A DNA stretch of 64,000 nucleotides, taken from the NCBI GenBank assembly GCA_963930655.1, contig OZ005615.1:17130001-17194000 (forward strand), in the 5' to 3' direction. Numbering within the stretch: position 1 is the stretch's first letter; each line of letters starts with the position of its first letter. Below are positions 23,701 through 35,000 of the stretch, piece by piece. Source of the DNA: Myrica gale. Taxonomy: Eukaryota > Streptophyta > Magnoliopsida > Fagales > Myricaceae. The notes beneath the pieces were generated by a model that was not told the DNA's origin, made no database searches, and saw only the letters and a list, made by a program, of their open reading frames with translations. Position numbers and translations under genes: made by a program.

Positions 23701-25565
23701 TCAGGAGATGGTAAATACCCCTGTTGTTATTTCTGCACTTCGTCAGATCTATGCCTTTGCTCAGTGGTTGATGAGCATGGATCTCCCCTAACCCCACTAT
23801 TCTCCCTTTATTGACATTCTTCTTTTTATCCAGATGGAATATGAAGTTGTTGAGGAAATTATATATGGCTTGGAATCTGGCATTTTGTTTGGGTACTATA
23901 TTTTCTCTAACTAAATTTCTGCATTTATTTTCTTTCTGTTCAGCTTTGACCTGACTTCTCCCTTTCTTTGACCTTAGGATGAAACTTTTTGTGATAAAAT
24001 TCTGTCAAATACTATTAGTAATTGCTGTTTGGGATTTTGACATAGAGATTTTCGGGCAATTCAAAAGAAGAATTTGGGTTCCCCACATTCCAAGTAGATC
24101 CTAGTAACTTGGTAGAGCATGATTGAAGTAAAGCATTGTCATTGTTTAAATAGACAACTTATTTATCTAGAAATGGCATCTTATATCCTAGTGCAATGCT
24201 TTTCAGCATCTAAAAGTTGCCTATTACTCTTAGGACGTTGTGATGATCTCTTGTAATATCTCTAAAATCAGAATACTACATTTTTATGCGAGATATAACT
24301 ATTCATAAAAAAGAACTGTTCGAGGCAAAAGTTTGCTGAGTGCTTTCTGTTCAATTCTGTCTCTGAAATGAAGTTGAACGTATATGGAATTCAGAACTTG
24401 ATTGCTTTCAATCGATGTTGATACATTTATTTGCAGGATATCATCTGTAATATCAAAAATGGGATTTATATTTTTGGAGCAGGGCTTCAACCAGGTGCTG
24501 GTGCCTATATGCATTGGAATCAGCGTAGCACTTAGTGGTGTTGGGTTTTATTATCAGGTACTCTCAAATAGTTTGATCAATGTCACAGTTCCATTTGTTG
24601 ACGGTTCTGCATCTGAGTTTTTTTACCCAAATAGAGGCTTTTAACATGCTAATGTGCCTGTACTTTTTTCTTGTTTTCCTCTTATATATTTTACACTATC
24701 CATATTGTCTAATTGTGAACGACTGAACCAGTTTGTTGAAGCGACTGGATGTCTTCCAAAAATTTTGCGTTGACATAACATGGCTCATTCTATTTTAACA
24801 GACTCGTGGTCTGAAGCATGGGAGAGCTATTGTGGTATCCACCTGTTGTGCTGTTGCATCAATTGTAACTGGTGTTCTTGCTGGCATGCTTGCTTTAGGT
24901 GAACGATTGCCTTCAAGGCCAACGGCTCGTGTTTTGCTTCTGCTTGGATGGTATATAAATACTGCACAAATTTCATAGTCAATATGCTTACAGAAGAAAG
25001 CTTCGGGTTAATCTTTGGGCCTGCTGTGATGGATTCTTAAAATTTGAGATAATGTTGATGTCAAATTTTCCCAATTTAGAAACCTTACTGGGAACTTCTC
25101 AATAGCATTGTTGTCGGTCTAATTTAATCACAGAAAATGCACGTGGTTTGAAATAGTTAGTCATATTAAGTACTTGTCAAGTACTCTTTGTACAAAGATT
25201 CCAGTACCATTTCAGTCCCTAATTCCTGATTAGCGTCATATTGTTCACGAGGATCGAGCTGCATATGAGATCTGGGGTTCAGGCTTTCAGGATTTGCATG
25301 CCCCATTATGCTTGTCATTCACTCTTCTTCATTTCCCTGATGCAGGTGGCTTATCATTACGGGTGTCATTTTACTTGTGAGTTCAGCGTGGCTGCTGAGG
25401 CACCTTCCCGCACAACTGCGACATTTTATACCAACTGGTGTTGAGAAGAATTTTGGTGGTAGACGATCTGGAACTGTCCGTGGTAGGGAGACGAGCCCAA
25501 GTGCTGTTATCCAGGCAGCAACATTGCATCACTTGATATCATCTCCTTCTAAAGAGAAGCCTTGA
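20757..25565 (+). CDS. NIPA9: Probable magnesium transporter, NIPA9-like
   Basis: Nine coding exons: 20757-20867, 21203-21301, 21605-21734, 22029-22117, 23654-23710, 23834-23892, 24437-24557, 24802-24950 and 25346-25565. Phases join cleanly into a 344-residue protein, the usual NIPA9 length. NIPA (DUF803) proteins are multi-pass membrane proteins; animal members transport Mg2+, and plant members are named by similarity. It starts 'MWESVCLTIAATAGNNIGKV'. Hydrophobic helices are visible near 47-65, 72-90, 99-113, 131-148, 203-219, 231-254 and 264-286. Family landmarks are 'VSVVQPVSGCGLAILSVFSH' (71-90), 'GVGAGGEEQEA' (114-124), 'EYEVVEEIIYGLESGILFG' (164-182) and the C-terminal 'SAVIQAATLHHLISSPSKEK' (324-343). 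Introns are GT-AG except intron 1, where AAG/GCACGC suggests a GC donor. Intron 4 holds a 244-bp tandem duplication and a SINE. No break is seen; the gene looks functional. Confidence 0.93.
22577..23064 (+). repeat. Tandem duplication, period 244 bp, in NIPA9 intron 4
   Basis: The unit beginning 'TTATGCAGATACCTAGCATT' at 22577 recurs at 22821 and stays almost identical to the T-run at about 22803 and 23047. The near identity means a recent event. It lies wholly in an intron. Confidence 0.92.
23079..23280 (+). mobile_element. tRNA-derived SINE in NIPA9 intron 4
   Basis: 'TTTGGTGTGGTGGTAAGG' fits a pol III A box and 'CCAAGTTCAAGCCCC' a B box about 45 bases later. It ends in a run of A. The 9-bp direct repeat AAGATTATG flanks it at 23070-23078 and 23281-23289. 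Confidence 0.8.
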
Positions 25566-26370
25566 ATAGACAACAGTGGGAAGACCCGCCCCATGGGTCT
25601 CTTAAAATTCTTGTTGATGGGCATGTTGAGGACATGAAGTAGCTCCATCCGGTCTTTACTGAGGTTGGGGTGTATAGAACGATCCTACTCGCTTGTTTTC
25701 AAGGGGGTGTAGTTTTTTAGGATATTCCTTCTATACGACATGCTTTGCTTGAATTACTGTGAAATCATTGGATTTTGGTACTGTTGCTTTTTTTTTTTTT
25801 CCATTTGGACTCAATTGTCCTGTATTATTTGGTGACTTTAGAAATGGTAAAACCATAAAAGGGCATTGGTTTATATGCAAATGAACAGAATAGGCATAAC
25901 AGGAAAAGCAAAGACCTCAGTTACCGCTTAGCTAGTTGTAAATAGCCCCAGACTACGGAACAAAGGATTATCCCGGACCATAGCCAACTCAAGTTTCAAC
26001 ATGTGCTTCGCCTCGTAACCTCTCTTATTCTGAATTGGTCTTTCTTCTTCCCTCGGGAACAAGGCTTGCATGGTGGAGGCAAGAATCTAATCGAAGCTGC
26101 CAAAGAAGATCGATGCAGTGGATGAATTAACGAGACATGAATTTGCAGAGTTACTTTTATCGTTGTATACTCTTGCAAATACCCAATTCCTTCTCGCATC
26201 ATCAGAAATACTCACATTTCTCATAAGCATCCTTGAATCGGGTTCAAACACTATATCCTCGTGATGTCTCTCGGGGTCGTCCCTGCTGCTTACTCCCCTT
26301 GTGGTACCTAGGGTTTTTCTCGTCTTCCTCTGCTTGGACCTTGTTCCTTTCCTCCTAGAGTTTTTCCCTC
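25566..26370. other. 3' flank of the NIPA9-like gene
   Basis: T-rich 3' UTR, then a stretch with no recognised gene. A T run lies at 25787-25800. The minus-strand open frame at 25996-26202 has no known domain. Confidence 0.4.
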
Positions 26371-27110
26371 CTTGTTGCCTTCCCTTCTCTGCGTTCCCTT
26401 TAACCCTTCCCTTAGCTGCCCTATCTGCTCCTCTTTTTCTTCCCTCCCCAGTGCCTACTTAACTTTTCTGTCTTTTCCACATTATCCCTTCTTTTCCCTT
26501 CTTCCCACCATGGTCGAACCTTACCAAGACTTTGATGAGATTACCAAACAAATCGACCAAATGGGTTGGGACAACTTCCATACTCTGTAATATGCTTGTT
26601 CGTGAGAGGAGAATCTGGAAGCATATGGAAGAGGGACGTGAACAGATAAGATGAGTGTCTTGTGTCTTGGTCGGATGGGCTTTGTTAAGCCTGATCGTTA
26701 GGCCTAGTCTTTGCAGGCCAGCTATCTTAGTTATGATGTCACTTTATTTCTGCTGGGCGCGGCTCTGCTGCAATTTGGGTGACCGAACTGCAGCATATTT
26801 GCTGCAGTTCGTGAGAGAGGAGTGTGAGTCCCGCCTGGGACCCACACCTGTCCGAACAGTGCAATGCTACTTGGGCGGGTGTGGGTCCCGCATAAGCCCA
26901 GTGGGCTTAGTTGTTAGTCCATCTCATTTCAGGGTCTCTTGGTTAGCCTGTATAAGGTTTATGTTTTCGTAAATGAGAGATATCAAGAAATTGCATTCAG
27001 CCAAACAGGAGGGTGACGCCTCGAATTCGTCAAGTGTTCTCAAAACCCCATTTTAATACCATTACAATTCATCCAAATTTACAGAGATAATCAAGGTCCT
27101 AACATATTCT
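26371..27110 (+). other. Unclassified, possible retroelement leader or LTR
   Basis: A long pyrimidine-rich tract (26370-26510) leads to an ATG at 26510 and the short frame 'MVEPYQDFDEITKQIDQMGW'. This is followed by GC-richer sequence with an inverted pair 'TGGGACCCACAC' and 'GTGTGGGTCCC' at about 26838 and 26879. Phrases near 27010 ('GGGTGACGCCTCGAATTCG') look repeat-derived. I cannot assign a family. Confidence 0.3.
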
Positions 27111-28260
27111 TCTGGCGCCTATCTCCTTTGAAACCGAACAAACTTTCTCCTTATCTTTGGCTGGCCGCATATGTTCATCCCGCATTCTATCCATCGGTGT
27201 AGGAATTCGTTGTTGAAGAATCTTAAATGAATGTTTTTCTCTTTCATTTTACAAAAGAGACAGGTTCGTTTATTGTCCTTTGCAAGAGTGTTATGGTCAG
27301 TTATGAGCAACATCCAAGATTAACTCTCCACAATCTAAAGGTTTCACAGGCTGCCACATGAATTAAAACATTTGGCCCGCTTATGTTCACAAACCGACCC
27401 GTTTTAGTTCAAAAATCGACCCAAACAAAATACACTAACCCTCGTATGCATAGGTTTGGGGATCTCTCTTCTTTGCTCCAATCTCTTCTCTGTCGCTGCC
27501 CATTCCCTCCAGCAAAGAGGTGCGTAACAACATTCATAATGTATTTAGAATGAACCAGTCTGATCTTGCATGGGAGTGGTGGACTTCTTGACTCTGACAC
27601 TCTATGGTGTTGCTCATGATTTGCCAAGAAGCCTCATTAAATTTTGGATCGTGGACAGTTAATCTTGGCCATTGCTCATACCTAACCATAACACTCTTGC
27701 AAAGGTCAATAACTGAACCCCAAAAGAGATTGACTGTGACCATGTTTTGAAGAATAGCCCCTGGAGCATAAAAGGGCAACTACTGGTTTTGAAAGCTTGA
27801 GACCCCATGATTGATTTAACGGAGGTAGACTTATCCTCGGTACCCTTTTAGATTCAAATCCATGGAATGTCGAGAAACCACATGCGGATGGAAAATGCCT
27901 GTTTTATTTGAATATTTGGTTACGGAAAAAAACGTAGCTTTCTTTGCATCCGTGTTTAATTGGACATCACAAAGCCTTTGGGAAAAAAACGTAGGTTATG
28001 AAAAACTTGCTGATTTTTGCTACTTCTACGGTAAGATTGGTCATACTTAACCACAATGCCTCAATACACGAGCACGTATTCAATGGGTGTCCTTTGGACC
28101 CAGGATGCATGCTGACCTGATCACCATGAGGAAATTTGGATTGGTCCATGTAGTGTAGAAGCTTATCAACCCCCTGGGGCTGGGGCAATATGTTGATAGT
28201 GAAACCTCCCAAACCTACACGATCTAATGTTTCCCAATTCGAACACACATTTTCATTGAT
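27111..28260. mobile_element. LINE ORF1 remnant (zinc-knuckle type)
   Basis: On the plus strand near 27990-28120 'YEKLADFCYFYGKIGH' and the following 'PQCLNTR' match the zf-CCHC_4 part of plant LINE ORF1/DUF4283-type proteins, whose pattern is YE(R/K)LPDFCY.CG.IGH....C. An in-frame stop follows the GHT, and the first knuckle cysteine pair is damaged (CYFYG for CY.CG). The rest of the stretch has only short frames on both strands. It is a decayed fragment, not an active LINE. Confidence 0.5.
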
Positions 28261-28489
28261 TTTATTCTCAAATCCCCCATTTCAAATCTCATTTCTAAAT
28301 TTTCAAATCCCTAGACTTGACAAAACCAAAAAGGGTTAAAAGAAGGCTCTCATAGTCTTTACTTTAGAAGTCATTCTTTCCCTTTCCTTAGGTGAGTTTT
28401 TTTTTTCTAAATTCCTTAGGTGAGTTTCAAAAGTCCTGTTGTTTCATTATTTCAACTTGTTTTTAAGCTTTTTGTCTCTTTTGAATTAC

Positions 28490-28736
28490 TTATTTTGTAT
28501 GTATTCACTTAAAGAGAAAGAGAGCCTGAAGCTTTGTGTTTTATTCTCTATTAAGTTGCTCAGGTTGTATGTATTCAAATAAAGAGAGAGAGAGAGAGAG
28601 AGCGAGAGTCTTATGCTTCTTATTTGTATTCTTATATTTTATGCTGCGACACTGAGAGTAAAGAGAGAGAAAGAGTGATGCTTTTTGTTTGTATTCTTAT
28701 ATTCTATGTTGTGACACTGAGAGAGTGTGATTGTTT
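28490..28736 (+). repeat. GA-rich imperfect repeats
   Basis: 'TTGTATGTATTCA(A/C)' followed by 'AAAGAGA' occurs twice, and 'TTTGTATTCTTATATTYTATG' with 'CGACACTGAGAG' or 'TGACACTGAGAG' occurs twice, at about 70-bp intervals. A GA dinucleotide run lies at 28581-28602. Confidence 0.65.
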
Positions 28737-28995
28737 AAAGAGTGAGCTTGTGGTTTGACGCTAGTGGTCTAACATTAAAATTGTTTAATTTGTGAGTGAG
28801 TTTGTGGTCCGGTGCTAGTGGTCTGACTCTAAAATGGTTTAACTAATGAGTGAGCATGTGGTCTGGAGCTAGTGGTATAACTCTGAAATGGTTTAATTTG
28901 TTGAGTTTGTGGTTTGGAACTAGTGGTCTGACTCTAAAATAATTTAATTTGTTAGTGAGTTTGTGGCCTGACCCTAGTGGTCTGATTCTAAAATA
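28737..28995 (+). repeat. 54-bp minisatellite, about five units
   Basis: The phrase CTAGTGG starts near 28761, 28815, 28869, 28920 and 28974, so units are 54, 54, 51 and 54 bp. Each unit reads roughly GTGAGTTTGTGGTCTG, then GCTAGTGGTCTGACTCTAAA and ATGGTTTAATTTGT. It ends about 55 bp before a solo LTR. Confidence 0.85.
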
Positions 28996-29053
28996 GTGAC
29001 TACAAGCAATTTAGAAACACTGATAGGTAAGAAAAGCCAGGGAATGATCTTTG

Positions 29054-30185
29054 TGTTGGTTTTTTGTCACAATCAACGTTTTAACGATAACAACAGAAGT
29101 AATTGAAATGTGAAATAAAAAAGATCCAAAATGTGCACCGAGCGATCAAGCAACATCTCTTTCAATAGAAGTGGCTTTTAAAGTGAAGACTCAAGTTTCT
29201 AGTGTAATCTTTGTAACTTTAGATCATTTTAACAAGGATTTAAACCACAGACTTTCATATGTCTTCAAAACTTGCAAAAACTGTTTTACCACTTATATTG
29301 GTTGCTTAATTTTTTTTTTTAAATGGTTTCAAATTATCACAATTAAACTCTCAAACTCTTTGTATACGTATGAGGAGTTAGTATTTAAAATTAGGTGATT
29401 TAAGTTGGTCAAAATCGCGGTTTAAAATCAACCGGATCATTTGCTTAAGTTGTAGAGGTCGACCGGTTTATGAAGCGGTCGACCAGCCTATGATCCCTAG
29501 GTGTAGCGGTCGACCGGTATGATTTAAGAAAAGAGTCATTCTGGCTTCTGACACTGTGACTGTTGGGTAACGGAAATCTTTGAATCTTTTTTCTAACATT
29601 ATTTACACATAATCATCACTTTCACATCCTTGTTATTGTGTGAAGCTTAAGAGATATAAATTTCTCATTATAACATCTACTCCATCAAGGGAGTTATAGT
29701 GGGCATTTTCGTTCATCTTTATGCACTCTAAGAGAGTGATTCTCTTGTTTCCTTTTAGTGATGATTGTTCATCAAAAAAAGAAGTTTTGAGAGGTTTGTT
29801 CTCAAATTCGTTCTTAAGGCTTGAAGAGGTGTTTTCTCAAGCTCAAGTGTAAGGAAATCATTCCCTTGGTTAAGGGAGCATAATAGAGAAACCTCAAAGC
29901 TCAGCAAAGGAGAGGGTGGATATAAGCGGGTTTGCCGAACCACCTAAAAATCTTGTGTTTGCTTCTCTTCCCTTATCTCCTTACTTTGTGCTCTTGTTTC
30001 TTGTTCTAATTTTTATTTACATATTTGTGTTGCAATATATATTCTTGCGTTTAATTATTTATTGCAATCCTTTCTTTTTGTGGAAACTTGTAGTTAGCAA
30101 ACACATCTTTTAGGATGAGTTTCGAAAAAAATTTGAAACCTAATTCACTCCCCCTCTTGGGTTGCCTTAATCCTAGGAGTTAACA
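29054..30185 (+). mobile_element. Solo Copia LTR, family B relative, with TSD
   Basis: Starts TGTTGGTTTT and ends CTAGGAGTTAACA, 1132 bp. It is flanked by the perfect 5-bp duplication CTTTG at 29049-29053 and 30186-30190, with no internal region, so it is a solo LTR from LTR-LTR recombination. Landmarks shared with the LTR at 6046 are the palindrome cluster, the 'GGTGGATATAAGCGGGTTTG' region and the terminal C-tract. It has drifted clearly from the other copies, so it is older. Confidence 0.88.
29458..29514 (+). promoter_or_regulatory. CGGTCGACCG palindrome cluster in solo LTR B
   Basis: GTCGAC cores start at 29458, 29478 and 29509: spacing 20 and 31 bp, identical to the LTR at 6046 although the two LTRs have diverged and differ in length. 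Confidence 0.65.
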
Positions 30186-30190
30186 CTTTG

Positions 30191-30636
30191 CTCTCTGACT
30201 TTGCTAGCTGACCACTTGACCAATATTTATTTTGCAAACTTATACATGCTCATGGATTAATTTGCTTATCAGTTATATGCATCCAAGTATTATACATTTG
30301 TTTACGTTTTTGGAAGTTCATTGAGAAATTGAGATTGTGCTTTTATGATCAACAAGGGGAAGGAAGAAAAAAGAAAACCTATAATTTCACTTTTTATTCT
30401 GTTATTGGTAGACACAAATATATAATGGTTATTTCAATTTATATTTCTAAATATGATAATTATCTGAAAACTATTATGAGCACCGCTCTATAGAAAGTAA
30501 TAATTTTTTTCCTTTAAAGTTATCAACACAAATATATAATGGTTATTTTTGTTTATATTTCTAAACATAATCATCATTATGATTTAATGGTACCTTGCTC
30601 TTGGATCATGATTTTATAGGAAATAGAGTATGATTT
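30191..30636. other. Intergenic, no gene
   Basis: AT-rich, with the phrase 'ACACAAATATATAATGGTTA' and 'TTATATTTCTAAA' repeated at about 30411 and 30528 (period about 117 bp). Nothing else seen. Confidence 0.45.
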
Positions 30637-30645
30637 TCACTAATT

Positions 30646-31155
30646 GGGTTAAATACACTTTGCACCCCCTGTGTTTGGGAGTGTTGACACATTGCACCCC
30701 AATATTTTATTTTTGAGACATTAAACCCATTATATTAACTCCCCCAACGATTTTTGCACTCTGGAGTGAAATTATGCATTAAATTAGCCGGTAATCATAC
30801 CACCCTTGCCATTACTAAGATATTGAGAGGAGAATTTTCCAGTAAGTACTTCAAGCATGATGATTTCAAGGCAATGAATATCTACCTTTCGAGAGATATA
30901 CTGATATTGTATATATTTAAGTGATATGTAGGCAAACATTGTTTGAGATTCAAGGGTAATACGATAATCTAACGAGGACTGGGATCACGTGAGAGGTACG
31001 TGTAAATGATAACCGTCTAATTTGACACGTAATTTGACCCCGGTGTGCAAATCATTGGGGGAGATAATATAATAGGCTCAATGTCTCAAAAATAAAACAT
31101 TGAGTGCAATTTGTCAACACCTCCAAACGTGAAGGGTGAAAAGTGTATTTAACCC
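30646..31155. mobile_element. 510-bp MULE-type MITE with long inverted repeats
   Basis: Left end GGGTTAAATACACTTTGCAC matches the inverted right end GGGTTAAATACACTTTTCAC, and the inverted similarity continues for about 100 bp at each side and again at 'ATTAGCCGGTAATCA' / 'GATAACCGTCTAATT'. Flanks TCACTAATT (30637-30645) and TCACTGATT (31156-31164) form a 9-bp duplication with one mismatch, as for Mutator-type elements. The interior resembles 15881-16215. Confidence 0.85.
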
Positions 31156-31366
31156 TCACTGATTTGTAGCTATTAAATTAAACATGTTGATAGATGATGG
31201 AGATGCATTGTGAGATTTTCTTAAATATTAATATGCGAGGGTCTAATAACACAGCCAACCTAGAAGGTGAATCATGTTTTTTCTTTGGTCTCTTGTTCAA
31301 CAATTTTGTATAAATTTTTATTTGCCTCATTTTGTATGGTTTGTATGATTGGATTGAGGTGGTGTT

Positions 31367-32730
31367 ATGGTTCAAGCAGACAACAAGAACGTCGTAAATG
31401 TTTGGGCCTTAGAGTTTAGAGATATTGAGCATGCTTACGACTGGTACAATAGTTATAAAATTAGTGTCGAGTTTATCATCTACAAGAATGAGTCACGCAA
31501 GAACAAAGAAACATGGTACTATACAAGCAGAATATTTGTTTGCAGCAAAGAAGGATTTAGAAGAACAAAAGATCTACAGGTACCGGTACAAAAGGAATGA
31601 CATAATACAAGGACCGAGTGTCTTGCTTGTTTCCCCGTTCAATGGCAGCCGAGTGGAAAGTATTACACATTTAATTGGTGTGCACAGCATAACCACGAAC
31701 TACCTGTGCTGTCGAAAGCCCACCTGCTCCGCTCACATAGAAGTATCAATGAAGTGCAGTACCTCGAGGTAGAAGATGCAAAGAGAGCCAGAATTCAGCT
31801 GAAGCTAGCATATGATTTGATGGCGGCTCAAGAGGGGGTAAAGAACAGTTGATATTCACTAAAAAAGACCTAAAAAAACTATTTGATCTGTAAAAGAAGT
31901 AAAACCAAGAAGGTTGGAGTATGTGGTGTTGTTTTAAATGAGTTTGGCGATCAACACCAAAAGAGTTCACAGTTATTCTTCAAAGTTATGTTGGATGATG
32001 ATAACACATGACCAAAGTCTTCTGGTCCGACCACAACATGAGAAATGACTATGTATAAGACAAACGACGAGCACAGGTTACTAAGTGTATTTGTGAGAGT
32101 GATTCATCATAGACAGAGTGTAGTATTCGGGGCATGCCTATGTTTGATGAGACGACCCAGTCATTCCAGTGGTTGTTTGAGATATTTTTTTAATGTATGG
32201 AAGGAAAGACACATCAGTTTCTCTTTACTGATCACAATGCAACCATGCCTGCAACAATCCCCAATGTCTTGCCAGACCTGCATCATTTCCTTTGTGTATG
32301 ACATATTCACTAAAATGCACTCAAGAATCTTGGTTCATTGTTTAGCGACAGAGAGTTCGAGAGGGATTTGGTTTAAGATAATTGATGTCATGATCTCTGT
32401 GACAATAAGTGGCTACAAAAGATATACGATAAAAATGCGACAAATGGGCCCCAACTTACGTTAGAATTGTTTTTGCATAGGTAAGAGGACTACACAGTTA
32501 AGTGAAAGCTTCAACGCAACTTGAGTCTCTACTTGAAGTCCATAATGAACATGGCCTGATTTCTCCAACATTTTCAACAAACAATTAATGACATGCAGTA
32601 CAAAGAGCTTAGATCTAACTTTGAGATGCTCAACAAGTTGCCTATTCTAAGGGTAGAGGATCCAATATGTATCAACGCATCTGAAATTTACACCCCAAGT
32701 GTTTTGGCCCTTTTTTTGGAATAATTGAAA
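31367..32730 (+). pseudogene. FAR1-related / Mutator-like transposase pseudogene
   Basis: Three landmarks of the FAR1/FRS and MULE transposase family appear in order. First is the FAR1 DNA-binding domain: 'ALEFRDIEHAYDWYNSY', 'IFVCSKEGFRR', then 'TECLACF', 'SGKYYTFNWCAQHNHELPV' (31409-31720). Second is the transposase core at about 32205-32320: 'TDHNATMPATIPNVLPDLHH' and 'FLCV', where the expected tryptophan before HIF is a stop codon. Third is a C-terminal part at about 32490-32725: 'LSESFNATLSLYLKS', 'INDMQYKELRSNFEM' and 'ASEIYTPSVLALF'. These lie in different frames with stops between, and most of the catalytic region is missing or scrambled, so no full protein can be made. Functional FRS proteins are light-signalling transcription factors derived from MULE transposases; the element source cannot be told apart from a dead FRS gene. 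It begins about 200 bp beyond the MITE at 30646-31155. Confidence 0.8.
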
Positions 32731-34860
32731 AAATCTTTTTAGGTTCGTTTCAATTGTCAAAGAGATGAGTTTTTTTCTAGGTTTTTCCATTTCCTTTTCC
32801 TTTTTTTATCAAAGGTGAAGTGTTCTGGTTATTGAAGAAATACTACACCAATTCAAGTCAAAATAAATCAAAAGGAGCATCCTATCAATCAAGACAAGAA
32901 GTATAACTGTCACACAAACCTTCTTTGTGAAAGGCCTTTTAGGGGCTTGTAACTTTTCTGGGAAAGTAGGAAAAGGATCACCACAAAAAGAACTTCCACA
33001 AATAAATGCCCTTCAAACAGAAAGTCAAAAACAGGTGACGAGTTAGTTCCATCCAATCACGAGCTGAAGGACAGACACCACCAATTTTTAAGATTTAAGG
33101 CGTTACCTCCAATATGTACCCCGAAAACAACCGCTTGGGCAGAAGGATGCTCACATAGACAAGGATGCTTGTTTCAGAACAGCAGATGCCACTGTCCTCA
33201 ATGTCTCACTTTGAGGGTTCAGGGAGGCTTCAAACATTACTCACATGGACAAGGATGCTTGTTTCCTGTAGTACAATGTCTTCACACTCATCATCACAAT
33301 ATATGGTGTAGAGACCAGGATCCTGCATGTCCATATGATTGTCTCCTTGGTATGTTAGCAAAAAAGCACTACACCATCAAAAGCAAAAAAAGATTACAAA
33401 CAAAAAAAACAGAAAAAAGATGGAGAGTATTAAGATTGAAGAAGCATCAGATTGTAACAGAGTTGTGATACTCCATGAAGGGAGGTGATTATATTTATAA
33501 TACCGATGAGCTTAGGACAAAAAAACCACGTAGATTATAACATGGGCCGAAGCCTGAATGTCATACAACTTGACGACAATCAGTTAAGAGTACAACTTCT
33601 TATATTATCATTTTGTTTTCCTCACAAACCCACATGAGTAACTATTTGCACCATTAGTAGTACACTACCCCAAAACAATAGGAACATGGAACCAGTTCCA
33701 CTTACCACAATACCCAAAAGAATAGCAAATTGAGGCAATAACCATTAGAATTCTTCACCATGATTGCCCCTAAAGCATAAAGCACCCTCCGAATCAAAGA
33801 ACCTCAAGATAGCCAACTTTCTGGTTTTTTTTTCTCCACTATCATTCCATAACAATGATTCACCTTGATACAAACCTTGGCCTACTCCTAACAATTGAAG
33901 AATAAAATTTAACAATCACTAGAAAAAGTATTTTGTTCAAAATATTTATCACGCAGTGGCCTTTCGAAAGATTATTTCCTTTTCTAGTATTTTCCAAGTG
34001 GAAAGTAGAGACGGGGAAAAGATTTGTGATGTAAGGATTGTTTCACAGCTGTTGTCCACCCATTGCATCTAGTATGAACTACCTTCTTTTCACAAGCCAG
34101 TGAATCACTATGAGCTGCCGTTTTCACTTACTGATGGATGACTATGTGTTTCAAAGACAGAGAGAGCATATGCAAAGAAACTTGACCATATAGAGGCCTT
34201 GGGGAACTTATTATCACTGGATCTTGAGTTCACTTAACTAAAATGCTGTGAATTAAAATCAGGAATACCCAACACTGCATCTGTTTTTCGGCTTCTTTGA
34301 GAGAACACTTAAAGCATTGATTAAAAACATTATATGCCACGGCAATTGGGCATTTAAAGATTCAATGTCCAAATGAGTACTCCTATTCTCTCTCCGAGAA
34401 GCACATTGAATGTCCAACTTATTCGTAATTTGGGGCTCCCGAGACTACCGTGGTTAGTAGCATTACTACCAGCATTCCAACAACTAATGAGATGGTCTAG
34501 CAACATCCTCCCCGGAACTCGTAACAACAAAAAGAGTGACCCTTCTAATTTAACAATAAATTGATAAAAAGGACTTGACCATATGAGTTCTCCTTCTAAT
34601 CTAGCAGTGTTTACTGTGAACTGTACCTGGGATTACCTGAGACTTCCTCGGTTCCCTAGTTATGCTATGGCCCATAACTCATGGAGATTTGATGAATAAT
34701 AATCAACAGTATAAAACTATAATAAATAGTAGTCCCGGGAAACGAGAGGGTGATTGGGATTTGAACGCGTCGTAGCAATTGCAAGCGAGGTGATTTAATT
34801 ATTATCCCATATATTCAGTCAATCCACGGGCATAAGAAAACAGCAAAAGGGGTTCTTACA
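32731..34860. other. Intergenic, no gene confirmed
   Basis: The phrase 'CACATAGACAAGGATGCTTGTTTC' type is present twice (about 33152 and 33243), indicating a small duplication of about 90 bp. Short open frames at 33169-33468 and 34373-34564 have no known domain. Confidence 0.4.
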
Positions 34861-34992
34861 ACCATAATCCCAAGTCATCAGCACCATCAATGAAGAAATT
34901 CACGGAGTAATCTCCACTGCCATTGTTCTCTTTTCCACCACCTAAACGGGGGCGGCTCACATTTTTGGTGCCGGATAAGTCATACAAATGAG
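34828..34992 (-). other. Exon-like stretch ending in a stop, unidentified
   Basis: On the minus strand a coherent frame reads 'YDLSGTKNVSRPRLGGGKEN' then 'NGSGDYSVNFFIDGADDLGL' and WL before a TAA at about 34857. Composition is protein-like and unlike the AT-rich flank on its upstream side. An AAAAG acceptor-like site lies at about 34998. It could be the last exon of a lost or very spread gene. I do not recognise the family. Confidence 0.3.
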
Positions 34993-35000
34993 TTCTTTTA

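Noticed and set aside
26510-26590. Short protein MVEPYQDFDEITKQIDQMGW..
   Set aside because: Only 26 codons with no family I can name; left as part of an unclassified repeat-like stretch.
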